DNA of 59,147 nucleotides from Clostridia bacterium (GTDB taxonomy: Bacteria > Bacillota > Clostridia > Christensenellales > Borkfalkiaceae). Under the pieces are notes generated by a model that did not search any database, was not told where the DNA came from, and worked only from the letters and a program-made list of their open reading frames with translations. Location: NCBI GenBank assembly GCA_029059705.1, contig JAIDVM010000030.1, positions 1-59,147 of the forward strand, in the 5' to 3' direction. The translations under genes and the position numbers were made by a program. Below, piece after piece: positions 1 through 9,524 of the stretch (the stretch's first letter is position 1; each line of letters begins with the position of its first letter).

Positions 1-166
1 GAATGACAAGGGGGGGGGCAGAATGATATGGGCTATTTTAAAGCCGAGGGGTTATTTTTGCTTTTTTGCGGGAATTTCATTGAAAAAATCTATAAAAATG
101 TTGCAAATTAACAAATTTACGCCAAATTAACAATTTAAAAAAGTTTTAAAATTTTTTTGTTTTCCG
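1..166. other. Window edge: G run and AT-rich non-coding stretch
   Basis: No gene is visible. Positions 1-30 carry a run of nine or ten G between two pieces resembling the end of the TGTCATTCTGA-type repeat seen at 18304. GGCT/AGCC at 31-45 could form a weak hairpin followed by a short T-rich stretch, perhaps the remains of a terminator of a gene left of the window. Positions 90-166 are very A/T rich and lie directly upstream of the rpsJ promoter, so they could act as an UP element. Confidence 0.5.
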
Positions 167-195
167 TTGACTTTCTTGAAAATAATTTTTATAAT
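167..195 (+). promoter_or_regulatory. Promoter of the ribosomal superoperon
   Basis: TTGACT at 167-172 and TATAAT at 190-195 are separated by 17 bases, a near-consensus sigma-A promoter. Upstream sequence is A/T rich. Transcription should start near 202, giving a leader of about 205 bases before rpsJ. Confidence 0.85.
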
Positions 196-201
196 GATAA
201 G

Positions 202-406
202 GTACGTTAATGCGTGGTATTGGGTTGAAGTGTAAAGTTACTGCAAAATCGCGGCAAAAAGCTCACGCGGACAGATAATTTACACCGACAATTGTAGGGG
301 CGCGACCCCTGCGACTAACCGTAGCTTTTTATTTATGCCCAAAGCTGCGATACACACGGTTAAGTTGACGTAAATTTACAACACAGTTAGTATAAAGGAG
401 TAAATT
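202..406 (+). promoter_or_regulatory. Structured 5' leader of rpsJ
   Basis: The inferred leader holds TGTAAAGTTA (231-240), which pairs with TAATTTACA (276-284) around one bulged G, and a short hairpin AGGGG/CCCCT (296-300/306-310) of a kind common as an interspersed repeat in gut Firmicutes. It could be a ribosomal-protein leader, since L4 regulates the S10 operon in Escherichia coli, but no L4 target is recognisable here. A good ribosome binding site, AAAGGAG, lies at 394-400. Confidence 0.4.
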
Positions 407-706
407 ATGGCAGGACAGAAAATCAGAATTAAACTTGCGGCTTACGACCACGAACTCGTTGACCTTGCGGCGGCGCGTATCGTTGAAACGATGAAGAAGG
501 GCGGCGCGAAAATTTCGGGGCCCATTCCCCTTCCCACCGAAAAGGAAATTATCACTATCCTTCGTTCCCCTCACAAGTACAAGGACAGCCGCGAACAGTT
601 CGAGCAGAGAACTTATAAGAGAATTATCGACATCTACACCCCCAACGCTAAGCTTTTGGACACGGTTCACTTGCCCGCGGGCGTAGACATTAAAATCAAA
701 CTTTAA
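407..706 (+). CDS. rpsJ: 30S ribosomal protein S10
   Basis: S10 is a 30S head protein that also serves in NusB-dependent antitermination. The 99-residue product has normal length and shows the family signature around [17 protein letters not shown] and ends in the usual DIKIKL-like tail. The start at 407 follows AAAGGAG by six bases. It is the first gene of the superoperon, but unusually it is separated from rplC by 241 bases that hold a hairpin repeat, whose left arm begins in the last two codons of this gene. Confidence 0.97.
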   Translation: MAGQKIRIKLAAYDHELVDLAAARIVETMKKGGAKISGPIPLPTEKEIITILRSPHKYKDSREQFEQRTYKRIIDIYTPNAKLLDTVHLPAGVDIKIKL

Positions 707-817
707 ATATACTGCGCAATACGTTGTCAAGCTCCGCCCGCCTTGCTCATTTACGAAAAAGTAAACTCGCTTCGGTCGGTACTCGCTTTCCTCGTCTTGC
801 TTGCATCTTTAAAGTTT
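698..817. repeat. Post-stop hairpin repeat, copy 1 (rpsJ-rplC)
   Basis: Terminal arms AAACTTTAAA (698-707) and TTTAAAGTTT (808-817) are perfect inverted repeats; the left arm covers the rpsJ stop codon. The apical stem is TTTAC/GTAAA around a six-base loop. The core matches other copies at 5596, 13341, 14145, 24596 and 25821, especially GCGCAATAC at the left and CCTCGTCTTGCTTGC at the right. Confidence 0.8.
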
Positions 818-947
818 GGGAATTCGGTTCTATACCATATATATAATAAGCCAATATAGATAACCAACGGATTTATGCCGACGCGCAAGCGGCGCTACTT
901 AAAACGAGTTATCTGAAAAATAAAATTTTATAAGGAGAACTTTATCA
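818..947 (+). promoter_or_regulatory. rplC leader with possible internal promoter and hairpin
   Basis: TATAAT occurs at 842-847, but no good -35 box is placed before it, so an internal promoter is only possible. AGATAAC (858-864) pairs perfectly with GTTATCT (908-914), with a GC-rich inner hairpin. The ribosome binding site AAGGAG precedes the rplC start by about ten bases. Confidence 0.35.
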
Positions 948-1577
948 ATGAATAAAGCAATCATCGGCCGTAAAGAGGGTATGACCCAAATCTTCACGGC
1001 GGAGGGCAAGGTTATACCCGTAACCGTAATTTCGGCGGGTCCGTGCCCCGTAGTGCAAATCAAAACTGTTGAAAAAGACGGCTATTCCGCGTTGAAGCTC
1101 GGTTTTGACGAAGCAAAGGAAAAGGCTTTAACCAAGCCCGAATTAGGTCAGTTTAAAAAGGCGGGCGTAAAACCCTGCAAAGTTTTAAAGGAATTCCGTT
1201 TGGACGACGCGGCTTCGTATCAGGTAGGACAGGAACTTAAAGCGGACGTGTTCGCGGCAGGCGACAAGGTTGACGTTCACGGCGTTTCGAAAGGTCACGG
1301 TTATTCGGGCGTTATCAAGCGCTGGAACCAGCAGCGCCTTAAAGAAACCCACGGCGTAGGTCCCGTGCACAGGGAGCCCGGTTCCATGGGTGCGAACAGC
1401 TCGCCCTCGCGCGTATTCAAAAACAAGCGCCTCGCAGGTCAGTACGGTGTGGATAACGTAACCGTGCAAAACCTCGAAATAGTAAGAGTTGACGTTGAGA
1501 GAAACTGCTTACTTATTAAGGGTTCGGTTCCCGGACCCAACGGTTCGGTCGTAACCATAAACGACACCGTTAAATAA
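948..1577 (+). CDS. rplC: 50S ribosomal protein L3
   Basis: L3 is an early assembly protein near the peptidyl transferase centre. The 209-residue product is of normal length and carries the conserved segment [12 protein letters not shown] and the later [20 protein letters not shown] segment, which hold the loop and the glutamine region reaching the active site. An AAGGAG site precedes the ATG. The next gene, rplD, follows after 14 bases with its own AAGGAGG, as in the standard S10 operon. Confidence 0.97.
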   Translation: MNKAIIGRKEGMTQIFTAEGKVIPVTVISAGPCPVVQIKTVEKDGYSALKLGFDEAKEKALTKPELGQFKKAGVKPCKVLKEFRLDDAASYQVGQELKADVFAAGDKVDVHGVSKGHGYSGVIKRWNQQRLKETHGVGPVHREPGSMGANSSPSRVFKNKRLAGQYGVDNVTVQNLEIVRVDVERNCLLIKGSVPGPNGSVVTINDTVK

Positions 1578-1591
1578 GGAGGTACCGATAA

Positions 1592-2218
1592 ATGCCTAGT
1601 ATTAAGGTTTATAAAATGGACGGCAGCGAAGCCGGAACTATGAAATTAAGCGACAAGGTGTTCGGCGCCGAATATAACGAAGCGCTCATTCATCAGGCGG
1701 TTGTAACCCGTCTTGCAAACGAAAGACAGGGCACCAAATCCACGCTTACCCGCACCGAAGTAAGGGGCGGCGGCAGAAAGCCTTGGAGACAGAAGGGCAC
1801 GGGTAACGCCCGTCAGGGTTCGATAAGAGCGCCCCAATGGATAAAGGGCGGCGTTGTGTTCGCACCCAAGAGCCGCGACTTTTCCAAAGACATGAACAAA
1901 AAGGCTAAAACGGCGGCTTTACTTTCGGCGCTTTCGAAAAAGGTTGCCGACGGCGAATTCGTCGTAGTGGACAGCCTTTCCGTAAAGGAAGGCAAGACGA
2001 AGGAAATGGCGGCTTTCAAAAAGGCGCTTAACCTTGACAAGTCGGCGGTTATCGTAATGGACAACGACGATATAAACGTAATCCGCGCGGCTAAAAACAT
2101 TCAAAAGTTATCCACTCTTCCCGTAGCCCAGATTTCCACTTACGAAGTAGTTGCAAACGCAAAAGTGGTTATCACCAAGGCGGCGGTTAAAAAAATCGAG
2201 GAGGCGTACGGAGAATAA
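1592..2218 (+). CDS. rplD: 50S ribosomal protein L4
   Basis: L4 binds 23S rRNA early in assembly and lines the exit tunnel with its extended loop. The 208 residues match family length. The loop motif [19 protein letters not shown] is present around residues 60-78. In E. coli L4 also represses its own operon; whether that holds here is unknown. The stop codon overlaps the ATG of rplW by one base, pointing to translational coupling. Confidence 0.97.
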   Translation: MPSIKVYKMDGSEAGTMKLSDKVFGAEYNEALIHQAVVTRLANERQGTKSTLTRTEVRGGGRKPWRQKGTGNARQGSIRAPQWIKGGVVFAPKSRDFSKDMNKKAKTAALLSALSKKVADGEFVVVDSLSVKEGKTKEMAAFKKALNLDKSAVIVMDNDDINVIRAAKNIQKLSTLPVAQISTYEVVANAKVVITKAAVKKIEEAYGE

Positions 2219-2508
2219 TGTTTGCTGAAGATATCATTTTAAAGCCTCTCCTCACCGAGAAAGGTTACGACGGCATCGCCGATAAAAAGTATTCTTTCAT
2301 CGTAAAGAAGTCGGCGAACAAGACGCAGATTAAAAACGCTGTCGAAAAGCTCTTCGGCGTGCAGGTTGAAAGCGTAAACACTTTAAACTGCAAGGGCAAG
2401 AAGAAGCGCATGGGCAGAAACGAGGGCTACACCCCCGATTACAAGAAGGCAGTCGTCCAGCTTAAAGCTGACTCCAAGGCGATTGAGTTCTTCAACTCGT
2501 TATCGTAA
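2218..2508 (+). CDS. rplW: 50S ribosomal protein L23
   Basis: L23 sits at the tunnel exit and docks the signal recognition particle and trigger factor. The 96-residue product has the family start [11 protein letters not shown] and the conserved [17 protein letters not shown] segment. It starts on the last base of the rplD stop codon, so its translation is probably coupled. rplB follows after 17 bases. Confidence 0.97.
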   Translation: MFAEDIILKPLLTEKGYDGIADKKYSFIVKKSANKTQIKNAVEKLFGVQVESVNTLNCKGKKKRMGRNEGYTPDYKKAVVQLKADSKAIEFFNSLS

Positions 2509-2525
2509 GGAGAAGGAGGCACAAC

Positions 2526-3353
2526 ATGGCAGTTAAAAGGTATAAACCCACCTCCCCCGCACGCCGTTTTATGACGGTAAGCGCTTACACCGAGCTTACG
2601 GGCGACAAGCCCGAAAAGAGCTTGATGCACGACAAGCGCAAATCGGGCGGCAGAAACAATCAGGGTAAAATAACCGTTCGTCACATCGGCGGCGGCAACA
2701 GAAACAAATACAGAATTATCGACTTCAAGCGCAACAAGGACGGAATTCCCGCAACGGTTAAGTCCATTCAGTACGACCCCAACCGTTCGGCGAACATTGC
2801 ATTGCTTGCGTACGCGGACGGCGAAAAGAGATATATCCTCGCTCCCGTAGGTCTTACGGTAGGCGACAAGGTTATTTCGGGCGCGGGCGCGGACATCAAG
2901 AGCGGCAACGCTTTAAAGCTTGCGGATATCCCCGTAGGTACCGTTGTGCACGCAATCGAGCTTAAACCCGGCAGAGGCGCGCAGATAGCGAGAGCGGCGG
3001 GCATTTCGGCGCAGGTTATGGCAAAAGAGGGCGCTTACGCAACCTTGAAGATGCCTTCCGGCGAAATGAGGCTCGTTTCGATAAACTGCAAGGCGACTAT
3101 CGGTCAGGTGGGTAACCTCGAACACGAGATTATCCGCATCGGTAAAGCGGGCAAGACGAGACACTTCGGTATCCGTCCCACCGTCCGCGGTTCGGTTATG
3201 AACCCCAACGACCACCCTCACGGCGGCGGCGAAGGCAAATCGCCCGTCGGCCACGCAGGCCCTATGACCCCTTGGGGCAAGCCTGCTTTGGGTTATAAGA
3301 CGAGAAAGAAGAAAAATCCCACTTCAAAGTTCATTTTGAAGAGAATTAATTAA
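2526..3353 (+). CDS. rplB: 50S ribosomal protein L2
   Basis: L2 is needed for subunit joining and for the peptidyl transferase centre. The 275-residue length is standard. The segment [18 protein letters not shown] and the C-terminal [15 protein letters not shown], containing the conserved histidine region, are intact. A GGAG-rich site precedes the ATG. It sits in the normal order between L23 and S19. Confidence 0.98.
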   Translation: MAVKRYKPTSPARRFMTVSAYTELTGDKPEKSLMHDKRKSGGRNNQGKITVRHIGGGNRNKYRIIDFKRNKDGIPATVKSIQYDPNRSANIALLAYADGEKRYILAPVGLTVGDKVISGAGADIKSGNALKLADIPVGTVVHAIELKPGRGAQIARAAGISAQVMAKEGAYATLKMPSGEMRLVSINCKATIGQVGNLEHEIIRIGKAGKTRHFGIRPTVRGSVMNPNDHPHGGGEGKSPVGHAGPMTPWGKPALGYKTRKKKNPTSKFILKRIN

Positions 3354-3366
3354 GGAGGAGTAGACA

Positions 3367-3639
3367 ATGTCAAGAAGCGTTAAAAAAGGGCCTTACGCCG
3401 AAGAAAGACTTATGGCAAGAATAGAGGCGATGAACGCTGCCGGCGAGAAGAAAGTCGTTAAGACTTGGTCGCGCGCGACAACGATATTCCCCCAATTCGT
3501 AGGACACACTATTGCGGTATACGACGGAAGAAAGCACGTTCCCGTTTATGTAACCGAAGATATGGTAGGCTGCAAGCTCGGCGAGTTTGCTCCCACGAGA
3601 ACCTTCAAAGGGCACGCGGCTAAGACCGCCAAGAAGTAA
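3367..3639 (+). CDS. rpsS: 30S ribosomal protein S19
   Basis: S19 is a 30S head protein that contacts S13 and the A-site finger. The 90 residues start [10 protein letters not shown] and contain the family motif [20 protein letters not shown]. The start follows AAGGAGGAG. Normal spacing of about a dozen bases to rplV shows the usual operon arrangement. Confidence 0.97.
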   Translation: MSRSVKKGPYAEERLMARIEAMNAAGEKKVVKTWSRATTIFPQFVGHTIAVYDGRKHVPVYVTEDMVGCKLGEFAPTRTFKGHAAKTAKK

Positions 3640-3650
3640 GGAGGTAACAA

Positions 3651-4010
3651 ATGTCAAGCATTAAAAACGATAGCCGTCCTTACGCAACGGCGAAATACCT
3701 CAGAATTTCCCCCTATAAGATAAGAACGGTGCTTGCGCTTATCCGCGGCAAATCCGTAGACGAGGCGGAAGCGATTCTCACTTATTGCAACAAGGGCGGC
3801 AGCGAAGAAGTTAAAAAAGTACTTTTGTCCGCGGCGGCTAACGCCGAGCACAATCAGGGCATGGACAGGGGCGACCTTTTGGTTGCCGAAGCGTTTGCAA
3901 ACGGCGGCCCTCACTTAAAGAGAATGCAGCCCGTTTCGAAGGGGCGCGGACATGCGATTTTGAAGAGAACCAGCCACGTAACGGTTATTCTGGACGCAAA
4001 GAAGGTATAA
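3651..4010 (+). CDS. rplV: 50S ribosomal protein L22
   Basis: L22 lines the exit tunnel opposite L4 with a beta-hairpin. The 119-residue product has the conserved AKYLRISPYKIRTVLALIRG start region and the hairpin segment GPHLKRMQPVSKGRGHAI, whose residues are where macrolide resistance changes are known in other bacteria. AAGGAGG precedes the ATG. Confidence 0.97.
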   Translation: MSSIKNDSRPYATAKYLRISPYKIRTVLALIRGKSVDEAEAILTYCNKGGSEEVKKVLLSAAANAEHNQGMDRGDLLVAEAFANGGPHLKRMQPVSKGRGHAILKRTSHVTVILDAKKV

Positions 4011-4022
4011 GGAGAAAGATTT

Positions 4023-4694
4023 ATGGGACAAAAAGTTAATCCTCACGGTTTAAGAGTCGGCGTAATTTCCGCTTGGGACACTCAATGGTACGCAGACGAC
4101 AAAAATTTTGCCGCTTATATCAAAGAGGACAATGAAATCCGTACCTTCCTTAAAAAGAAGTATTACGAGGCGGCAATAAGCAAAATCACGATTATAAGAG
4201 CTGCCAACAAGATTGAGATAGGCATTTACACGGGCAGACCGGGCGTGCTTATCGGCAAAGCGGGCTCTGAAATCGAAGTTATCAAAAAGGATTTATCCAA
4301 GCTCACTAAGGGCAAGCAGATAATAATCAATGTTAAAAAGGTTGAAAAAATCGACCAGGACGCACAGCTCGTTGCAGAGGCGGTTGCCGCACAGCTCGAA
4401 AAGCGCGTTTCTTACAGAAGAGCCGTTAAGCAGCAGATTGCAAAGGTTGCTAAAACGGGCGTAAAGGGCGTTAAAATAACCGTCGGCGGCAGGCTCGACG
4501 GCAGAGAAATCGCCGGCAGCGAAAGCTATCACGAAGGCTCGATTCCCCTTCAGACAATCCGCGCGGACATCGATTACGGTTTCGCGGAAGCGCACACCAC
4601 CTTCGGCGTGCTGGGCATCAAGTGCTGGATTTATAAGGGCGAAGTGCTTTCGACGGCTAAGCGTCTTATAATTTCGGAGGGAGGCGAAGAGTAA
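4023..4694 (+). CDS. rpsC: 30S ribosomal protein S3
   Basis: S3 helps form the mRNA entry channel. The 223 residues contain the N-terminal [13 protein letters not shown] signature, a KH domain with the [14 protein letters not shown] loop near residues 66-80, and the C-terminal domain. It ends by overlapping the rplP ATG by one base (GTAATG type), so the two are probably coupled. Confidence 0.97.
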   Translation: MGQKVNPHGLRVGVISAWDTQWYADDKNFAAYIKEDNEIRTFLKKKYYEAAISKITIIRAANKIEIGIYTGRPGVLIGKAGSEIEVIKKDLSKLTKGKQIIINVKKVEKIDQDAQLVAEAVAAQLEKRVSYRRAVKQQIAKVAKTGVKGVKITVGGRLDGREIAGSESYHEGSIPLQTIRADIDYGFAEAHTTFGVLGIKCWIYKGEVLSTAKRLIISEGGEE

Positions 4695-5140
4695 TGTTAA
4701 TCCCCAAGAGAGTAAAAAGAAGAATGCAGCACCGCGGCAAAATCCGCGGCACCGCGCAGAAAGGCAATAAAATCGCTTACGGCGAATACGGTTTGGTGGC
4801 TTTGGAAGGCGGCAGAATTACCTCCAACCAGATAGAGGCAGCCCGTATCGCAATGACGAGATTTATTAAGCGTGGCGGCAAGGTGTGGATAGACATCTTC
4901 CCCCACAAGCCCATCACCAAGCACCCCGCCGAATCCCGTATGGGTTCCGGTAAAGGCTCGGTTGAGTGCTGGGTTGCAATAGTAAAGCCCGGCAGAGTAA
5001 TGTTTGAAATGGCGGGCGTTTCCGAGGATATCGCACGCGAGGCAATGCGCCTTGCAAGCCATAAACTCCCCGTAAAATGCAAGTTCCTCGTAAAGGAACA
5101 CGAAGTAGTTGAAGAAGGCGGTGAGGCTAATGAAGGCTAA
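4694..5140 (+). CDS. rplP: 50S ribosomal protein L16
   Basis: L16 positions the A-site tRNA and organises the central protuberance region. The 148-residue product starts [16 protein letters not shown] and carries the conserved [21 protein letters not shown] segment. The last 11 bases overlap the start of rpmC. It has a short acidic tail (EEGGEANEG) typical of clostridial forms. Confidence 0.97.
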   Translation: MLIPKRVKRRMQHRGKIRGTAQKGNKIAYGEYGLVALEGGRITSNQIEAARIAMTRFIKRGGKVWIDIFPHKPITKHPAESRMGSGKGSVECWVAIVKPGRVMFEMAGVSEDIAREAMRLASHKLPVKCKFLVKEHEVVEEGGEANEG

Positions 5141-5324
5141 GGAAATAGTAAATTTGAGCGACGAAGAGCTTTTGAAAAAGCTTCAGGAGTTGAAGAGCGA
5201 GCTTTTCAATCTTCGCTTTCGTCACGCAAGCGGTCAGCTTGAAAACCCTCTTGCAATCAACCTCGTTAAAAAGGACATCGCAAGAGTGAACACCGTAATC
5301 CGCGCAAGGCAATTAAAGGCGTAA
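5130..5324 (+). CDS. rpmC: 50S ribosomal protein L29
   Basis: L29 is a small two-helix protein next to L23 at the tunnel exit. A longer reading from TTG at 5109 is possible, but the family starts MKAKEI-like, so the ATG at 5130 is chosen; GGTGAGG just before it can act as ribosome binding site. This gives 64 residues with the motifs [20 protein letters not shown] and [10 protein letters not shown]. It overlaps rplP by 11 bases. Confidence 0.93.
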   Translation: MKAKEIVNLSDEELLKKLQELKSELFNLRFRHASGQLENPLAINLVKKDIARVNTVIRARQLKA

Positions 5325-5334
5325 GGAGTAAGAC

Positions 5335-5592
5335 ATGGAAGAGAGAAACCTCAGAAAGGAAAGAGTTGGGCTTGTAGTTTCCGACAAAATGGATAAGACG
5401 GTAGTCGTTGCCGTAGTCGAAAAATCCAAGCACCCCCTCTATAAAAAGACGATAACCAAAACCACCCGCTTTAAGGCGCACGACGAAAACAACGAGTGCG
5501 GCGAAGGCGACAAGGTAAGGATAGTCGAAACGCGCAAGCTTTCCAAGGATAAGAATTGGCGCGTGGCTGAAATTATCGAAAAAGCTAAGTAA
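5335..5592 (+). CDS. rpsQ: 30S ribosomal protein S17
   Basis: S17 is a primary 16S rRNA binding protein with an OB fold. The 85 residues contain the motif [14 protein letters not shown] near the N-terminus and the conserved [13 protein letters not shown] near the C-terminus. AAGGAG precedes the start. Unlike the standard spc operon, rplN does not follow at once: 311 non-coding bases with a hairpin repeat lie between them. Confidence 0.97.
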   Translation: MEERNLRKERVGLVVSDKMDKTVVVAVVEKSKHPLYKKTITKTTRFKAHDENNECGEGDKVRIVETRKLSKDKNWRVAEIIEKAK

Positions 5593-5903
5593 TTGCAAAA
5601 CTTCGTATATACGTCGCATCTCGGCGTTGCGTTGCGGCAACTTTCAGTCACTTACGTTTAGTAAGCTCCTTCAAGTTTTCCTCGCGCGCCTTGACCTGCT
5701 CGTATCTGCAAAGTTTTGAAGAGAGAGGGTTAGATTTTTAACTCGCTTCTCTGAATTTAAGTAAACGTAACAGTTACAAATAACTAAAAAATACAAGATT
5801 TCGTTATATCCGCAAAGTAGAGCGGGGCACTCAACTTCGCTTATGTGCGGGTAGCGCAATCCTCTGTGTAGTTGTAAGTTAATCATAATAGGAGAGATAT
5901 TAT
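5593..5903. repeat. Post-stop hairpin repeat, copy 2, and unassigned spacer
   Basis: The repeat spans about 5596-5718, with terminal arms CAAAACTT (5596-5603) and AAGTTTTG (5711-5718). Its apical stem is CTTAC/GTAAG, a compensated change relative to TTTAC/GTAAA in copies 1 and 6; inner AACTT/AAGTT also pairs. From 5719 to 5903 I see no gene and no clear structure, only the rplN ribosome binding site GGAGAG near 5891-5896. Confidence 0.75.
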
Positions 5904-6272
5904 ATGATACAACCTCAAACAAGGCTCAAAGCTGCGGACAACAGCGGCGCTAAAGAGCTTATGTGCATAAAGGTGCTCGGCGGTTCGTTCAGAAAGTTTG
6001 CCAACATCGGCGACGTTATAGTCTGCTCGGTTAAAACCGCAACCCCCGGCGGCGCTGTTAAAAAGGGCGAAGTCGTTAAGGCGGTAATCGTTCGCACCAG
6101 CACGGGAATAAGACGCGAAGACGGAACTTATATCCGCTTTGACGACAACGCGGCGGTTATTATAAACACCAACAAGGAACCCCGCGGCACGCGTATCTTC
6201 GGACCAATCGCAAGGGAACTGCGCGAAAAGAACTACATGAAAATAATTTCGCTCGCGCCCGAAGTGCTTTAA
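5904..6272 (+). CDS. rplN: 50S ribosomal protein L14
   Basis: L14 lies at the subunit interface and forms bridge contacts with 16S rRNA. The 122-residue product has the standard length and start [18 protein letters not shown] and ends with the conserved [15 protein letters not shown] site precedes the ATG. It opens the second half of the spc gene order after the spacer that follows rpsQ. Confidence 0.97.
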   Translation: MIQPQTRLKAADNSGAKELMCIKVLGGSFRKFANIGDVIVCSVKTATPGGAVKKGEVVKAVIVRTSTGIRREDGTYIRFDDNAAVIINTNKEPRGTRIFGPIARELREKNYMKIISLAPEVL

Positions 6273-6288
6273 TTAAAGGAGAAAGGCT

Positions 6289-6714
6289 ATGAACGTAAAA
6301 TTAAATGATACCGTACTCGTAATAACCGGTAAGTATGCGGGCAAGCAGGGCAAGGTTGTTGCCACTTCTCCCAAAAACGGCACGGTAACCGTAGAAGGCG
6401 TAAACATTCACAAAAAGGCTAAAAAGGCAAGAAAGGCAAACGAAGTTTCGCAGATAGTCGAAATCGAAGCTCCCTTAAACGTTTCCAACGTAATGGTAGT
6501 GTGCGACGCTTGCCAGAAGGCGATAAGGGTTAAACATTCCGAAATCGACGGCAAAAACGTTCGCGTTTGCCCCAAGTGCGGCGCAACGCTCGATAAAGCT
6601 TACGCAGGCAAGGGCGGCAAGGCGGCCAAGAAGGAAGAACCCAAAAAGCGCGTAAGAAAACGTGCAAAGAAAGAAGAAACCGCGGAAACTTCCGCGGAGG
6701 ATAAGGCTGAATAA
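6289..6714 (+). CDS. rplX: 50S ribosomal protein L24 with zinc-ribbon cysteines and charged tail
   Basis: L24 starts 50S assembly through a KOW domain, here near residues 3-36 (DTVLVITGKYAGKQGKVV). The C-terminal half carries CDAC (about residues 68-71) and CPKC (about 92-95), a cysteine pair arrangement expected to hold zinc and known in some bacterial L24 forms. At 141 residues it is about 35 longer than usual: the tail from about residue 105 is rich in Lys, Glu and Ala. Neighbouring L5 has a similar extension at its N-terminus. Confidence 0.95.
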   Translation: MNVKLNDTVLVITGKYAGKQGKVVATSPKNGTVTVEGVNIHKKAKKARKANEVSQIVEIEAPLNVSNVMVVCDACQKAIRVKHSEIDGKNVRVCPKCGATLDKAYAGKGGKAAKKEEPKKRVRKRAKKEETAETSAEDKAE

Positions 6715-6725
6715 GGAGGTAAGAG

Positions 6726-7361
6726 ATGGCTACGAAGAAAGAAGTTACCGAAGAAAAGGCAGCGCCCGCGGCAAAGAAGCCTGCGGCTAAGAAAACCGCC
6801 GCGAAAGCCGAAAAAGTTTACTCTTCGAGAGTGCTTGAAAGCTACGATAAAGAAGTCGTTCCCGCGCTTACCGCTAAGTTCGGTTATAAAAATCCCATGC
6901 AGGTGCCCAAGCTTGTAAAAATCGTTTTAAGCTCGGGCCTCGGCGACATAAAGGACAACGCAAAATCCATACAAATCGCGCAGAACGAAATGAAGCTCAT
7001 TTGCGGACAGCAGCCCGTTTTATGCAAAGCTAAAAAGTCGGTTGCAAACTTTAAGGTGCGCGAGGGCATGCCTATCGGCTTGAAGGTTACCCTCCGCGGC
7101 AAGATGATGTACGACTTTTACGACAAGTTCGTTTCAATCGCGCTTCCCCGCGTGCGCGACTTCCGCGGCGTTCCGTCGGAAAGCTTCGACGGCAAGGGAA
7201 ACTATTGTATGGGTATTAAGGAACAGCTCATTTTCCCCGAAATCCAGTATGACCAAGTGGAAAAAATCAGGGGTATGGACATTTGTTTCGTAACTACCGC
7301 GCAAACCGACGAAGAAGCGAGAGAGCTTTTAAGGGCGATGGGTATGCCCTTCAAAAAGTAA
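6726..7361 (+). CDS. rplE: 50S ribosomal protein L5 with N-terminal Lys/Ala extension
   Basis: L5 binds 5S rRNA and contacts the P-site tRNA. The core, from about residue 33 ([20 protein letters not shown]), is normal and contains [14 protein letters not shown] and [10 protein letters not shown]. Ahead of it lies an extension of about 32 residues rich in Lys, Ala and Glu, which the family usually lacks (180 versus 211 residues). The start is supported by AAGGAGG immediately upstream. The extension may bind rRNA, which is inference. Confidence 0.95.
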   Translation: MATKKEVTEEKAAPAAKKPAAKKTAAKAEKVYSSRVLESYDKEVVPALTAKFGYKNPMQVPKLVKIVLSSGLGDIKDNAKSIQIAQNEMKLICGQQPVLCKAKKSVANFKVREGMPIGLKVTLRGKMMYDFYDKFVSIALPRVRDFRGVPSESFDGKGNYCMGIKEQLIFPEIQYDQVEKIRGMDICFVTTAQTDEEARELLRAMGMPFKK

Positions 7362-7371
7362 GGAGTAAATT

Positions 7372-7557
7372 ATGGCAAAGAAATCAATGATAAACAAGCA
7401 GCAAAAGCCTGCTAAATTCTCAACGAGAGCTTACACGAGATGCTCCATTTGCGGCAGACCCCACGCGGTTTTGCGCAAGTACGGAGTTTGCCGTATTTGC
7501 TTTAGAAACCTTGCTTACAAGGGATTGATTCCCGGCGTAAAGAAATCGAGTTGGTAA
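7372..7557 (+). CDS. rpsN: 30S ribosomal protein S14, zinc-binding type Z
   Basis: S14 is a late-binding 30S head protein. The 61-residue length and the cysteine pairs CSIC and CRIC identify the zinc form usual in Gram-positive bacteria (S14 type Z). The ending [11 protein letters not shown] is typical of that form. AAGGAG precedes the start, and it sits between L5 and S8 as expected. Confidence 0.97.
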   Translation: MAKKSMINKQQKPAKFSTRAYTRCSICGRPHAVLRKYGVCRICFRNLAYKGLIPGVKKSSW

Positions 7558-7570
7558 GGAGGAGAGAGAA

Positions 7571-7963
7571 ATGACAGACCCTATAGCAGATATGCTCACA
7601 CGCGTAAGAAACGCGCTCGCAGCTAACAAGGAAACGGTTGAGGTTCCCTCATCCAATATGAAAAAAGCAATAGCTAACATTTTGCTCAGCGAAGGCTACG
7701 TAAACGACGTTAAACTCGTCGAAGACGGCTACAACGGCAAAATAGTTTTAACCCTTAAATACGCAGGCAAGAAAAAGCCCGTTATCAACGGCTTGAAGAG
7801 AGTGTCCCGCCCCGGTCTCCGCGTTTATTCCGACGTGGAAACCATGCCCAAGGTAATGGACGGGCTCGGTGTTGCCATCGTATCCACCAACAAGGGAATA
7901 ATGACGGACAGGCAGGCAAAGGCGGCAAACGTAGGCGGCGAAGTGCTTTGCTACGTCTGGTAA
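7571..7963 (+). CDS. rpsH: 30S ribosomal protein S8
   Basis: S8 binds the central domain of 16S rRNA and in E. coli represses the spc operon. The 130 residues start [15 protein letters not shown] and end with the conserved GGEVLCYVW, both diagnostic. AAGGAGGAG precedes the ATG. Spacing to its neighbours is short. Confidence 0.97.
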   Translation: MTDPIADMLTRVRNALAANKETVEVPSSNMKKAIANILLSEGYVNDVKLVEDGYNGKIVLTLKYAGKKKPVINGLKRVSRPGLRVYSDVETMPKVMDGLGVAIVSTNKGIMTDRQAKAANVGGEVLCYVW

Positions 7964-7975
7964 GGAGGTAATTAT

Positions 7976-8524
7976 ATGTCAAGAATAGGTAAATTACCCG
8001 TTGCCTTGCCCGCAGGCGTTTCCGTCAGCTTTGAAAACGGTTTATTAACCGTTAAAGGCAGCAAGGGTACGCTCACCCAAAAGGTTGTGGGCGACATCGA
8101 TATTAAAGTAGAAGGCGCCGAGGCTCACGTTTTAAAGACGAGCGAAGCCGCAGGCACCGACGCAAAACACGGTTTGTACCGCGCGCTCCTTCATAACATG
8201 GTCGTAGGCGTAACCGAAGGTTACAAAAAAACCTTAAAGGTAAACGGCGTAGGCTGGAAGGTTGCAAAGCAGGGCAACAAGCTTGTTATGAACGTGGGAT
8301 TTTCGCACCCCGTGGACTTTGTTGAACCCGCGGGCGTAAAGCTGGAATGCCCCACCCCCAACGAAATCGTTGTTTCCGGCATCGACAAAACCGAAGTCGG
8401 ACAGGTTGCGGCAAATATCCGCAAAATAAGACTTCCCGAACCTTACCACGGCTACGGCATAGCTTATTCCGACGAAGTAATCGAGCGTAAGGAAGGCAAG
8501 ACGGGAGGCAAAGGCAAGAAGTAA
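7976..8524 (+). CDS. rplF: 50S ribosomal protein L6
   Basis: L6 has two related domains and binds near the sarcin-ricin loop. The 182-residue product starts MSRIGKLPVALPAGV and contains the C-terminal signature PEPYHGYGIAYSDEVIERKEGK. AAGGAGG precedes the start. It is followed by a 72-base spacer. Confidence 0.97.
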   Translation: MSRIGKLPVALPAGVSVSFENGLLTVKGSKGTLTQKVVGDIDIKVEGAEAHVLKTSEAAGTDAKHGLYRALLHNMVVGVTEGYKKTLKVNGVGWKVAKQGNKLVMNVGFSHPVDFVEPAGVKLECPTPNEIVVSGIDKTEVGQVAANIRKIRLPEPYHGYGIAYSDEVIERKEGKTGGKGKK

Positions 8525-8596
8525 TTCCGTGCGCGCGGCTTAAAAGCCCCGCAATGAGAAGAAACGCCTTTTAAGGCGGCTTGCTAAGGAGACATT
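8525..8596 (+). other. rplF-rplR spacer with inverted repeat
   Basis: The spacer contains CTTAAAAG and CTTTTAAG, an eight-base inverted repeat flanked by partly complementary GC-rich bases. It has no T tract, so it is not an obvious terminator; it could stabilise or punctuate the message. An AAGGAG site for rplR follows. Confidence 0.4.
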
Positions 8597-8965
8597 ATGA
8601 TTAATAAAATCGATAAAAACGAAGAACGTTTAAGAAGGCACGCTCGCGTCCGCAAAAAGATAAGCGGCACGGCGGAAGCCCCCAGAATGAGCGTTTTCCG
8701 CTCTCTTAAACACATTTACGTTCAGCTTATCGACGACGTTAAAGGGGTAACCCTTTGCTCGGCGTCGACCGAACAGAAGGAAATTGCGGCAAAGGTCGCA
8801 AAACTCAACAAGACGGACGCCGCTAAGGTAGTGGGCAAAGCCGTTGCGGAAAAAGCTAAAAAGCTTGGCATTGAGAACGTAGTTTTCGACAGAGGCGGAT
8901 ACCTTTACACGGGACGTGTTCAGGCATTGGCAGACGGCGCAAGGGAAGCCGGACTCAATTTCTAA
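8597..8965 (+). CDS. rplR: 50S ribosomal protein L18
   Basis: L18 binds 5S rRNA together with L5. The 122 residues contain the family features [20 protein letters not shown] and the C-terminal [20 protein letters not shown]. The ribosome binding site is AAGGAG. The stop lies ten bases before the chosen rpsE start. Confidence 0.97.
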   Translation: MINKIDKNEERLRRHARVRKKISGTAEAPRMSVFRSLKHIYVQLIDDVKGVTLCSASTEQKEIAAKVAKLNKTDAAKVVGKAVAEKAKKLGIENVVFDRGGYLYTGRVQALADGAREAGLNF

Positions 8966-8975
8966 GGAGCGTATT

Positions 8976-9512
8976 ATGGAAGAAAGAAAAGAAAGACCCG
9001 CAAGAAGACAGGGCGACAGACGCAGACAGGAAGACGACGGCTTAATTAAAAAGCTTATTCAGGTCAACAGAGTTTCGAAAACCGTTAAAGGCGGCAGAAA
9101 CATGCGCTTTGCGGCGCTTGTTGTAGTCGGCGACGGCAAGGGCTCGGTCGGTTACGGCATGGGTAAATCCAAGGAAGTTCCCGAAGCAATCGAAAAGGCA
9201 AACGACCAGGCTAAAAAGAACATGAGAAAGGTTGCTCTTCAGGGCACCTCAATCCCCCACACCGTACTCGGCGTATTCGGCAGAGGCTCCGTCCTCATGA
9301 TGCCCGCCTCGGAAGGTACCGGCGTTATCGCTGGCGGCCCCGTCCGTGCGGTTATGGAAGCAGCGGGAGTTAAGGACGTAAGAACGAAGTCTCACGGCAC
9401 TTCTAACCCCATCAACTGCGTAAAAGCTGCCGTTCAAGGGTTGTTCGATTTGAAATCGCCCGAAGAAATCGCTGCCGCACGCGGTAAGAGCGTGGAAGAG
9501 CTTAAGGCGTAA
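8976..9512 (+). CDS. rpsE: 30S ribosomal protein S5
   Basis: S5 shapes the mRNA entry channel and affects decoding accuracy. A longer open frame from 8916 overlaps L18, but the ATG at 8976 follows AAGGAG at the right distance and gives 178 residues, close to the family length. The dsRBD-like N-terminal domain contains [20 protein letters not shown], and [20 protein letters not shown] follows. Charged N-terminal residues precede the domain. Confidence 0.96.
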   Translation: MEERKERPARRQGDRRRQEDDGLIKKLIQVNRVSKTVKGGRNMRFAALVVVGDGKGSVGYGMGKSKEVPEAIEKANDQAKKNMRKVALQGTSIPHTVLGVFGRGSVLMMPASEGTGVIAGGPVRAVMEAAGVKDVRTKSHGTSNPINCVKAAVQGLFDLKSPEEIAAARGKSVEELKA

Positions 9513-9524
9513 GGGAGGCAACAA

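Noticed and set aside
698..817. Reading the post-stop repeats as ordinary terminators
   Set aside because: They lie within the ribosomal operon, most have no U tract after the stem, and the terminal arms are far apart; only the copy at 24596 has a U tract.
8916..8975. Upstream extension of rpsE
   Set aside because: It overlaps rplR out of frame, and the ATG at 8976 has AAGGAG at the right distance.
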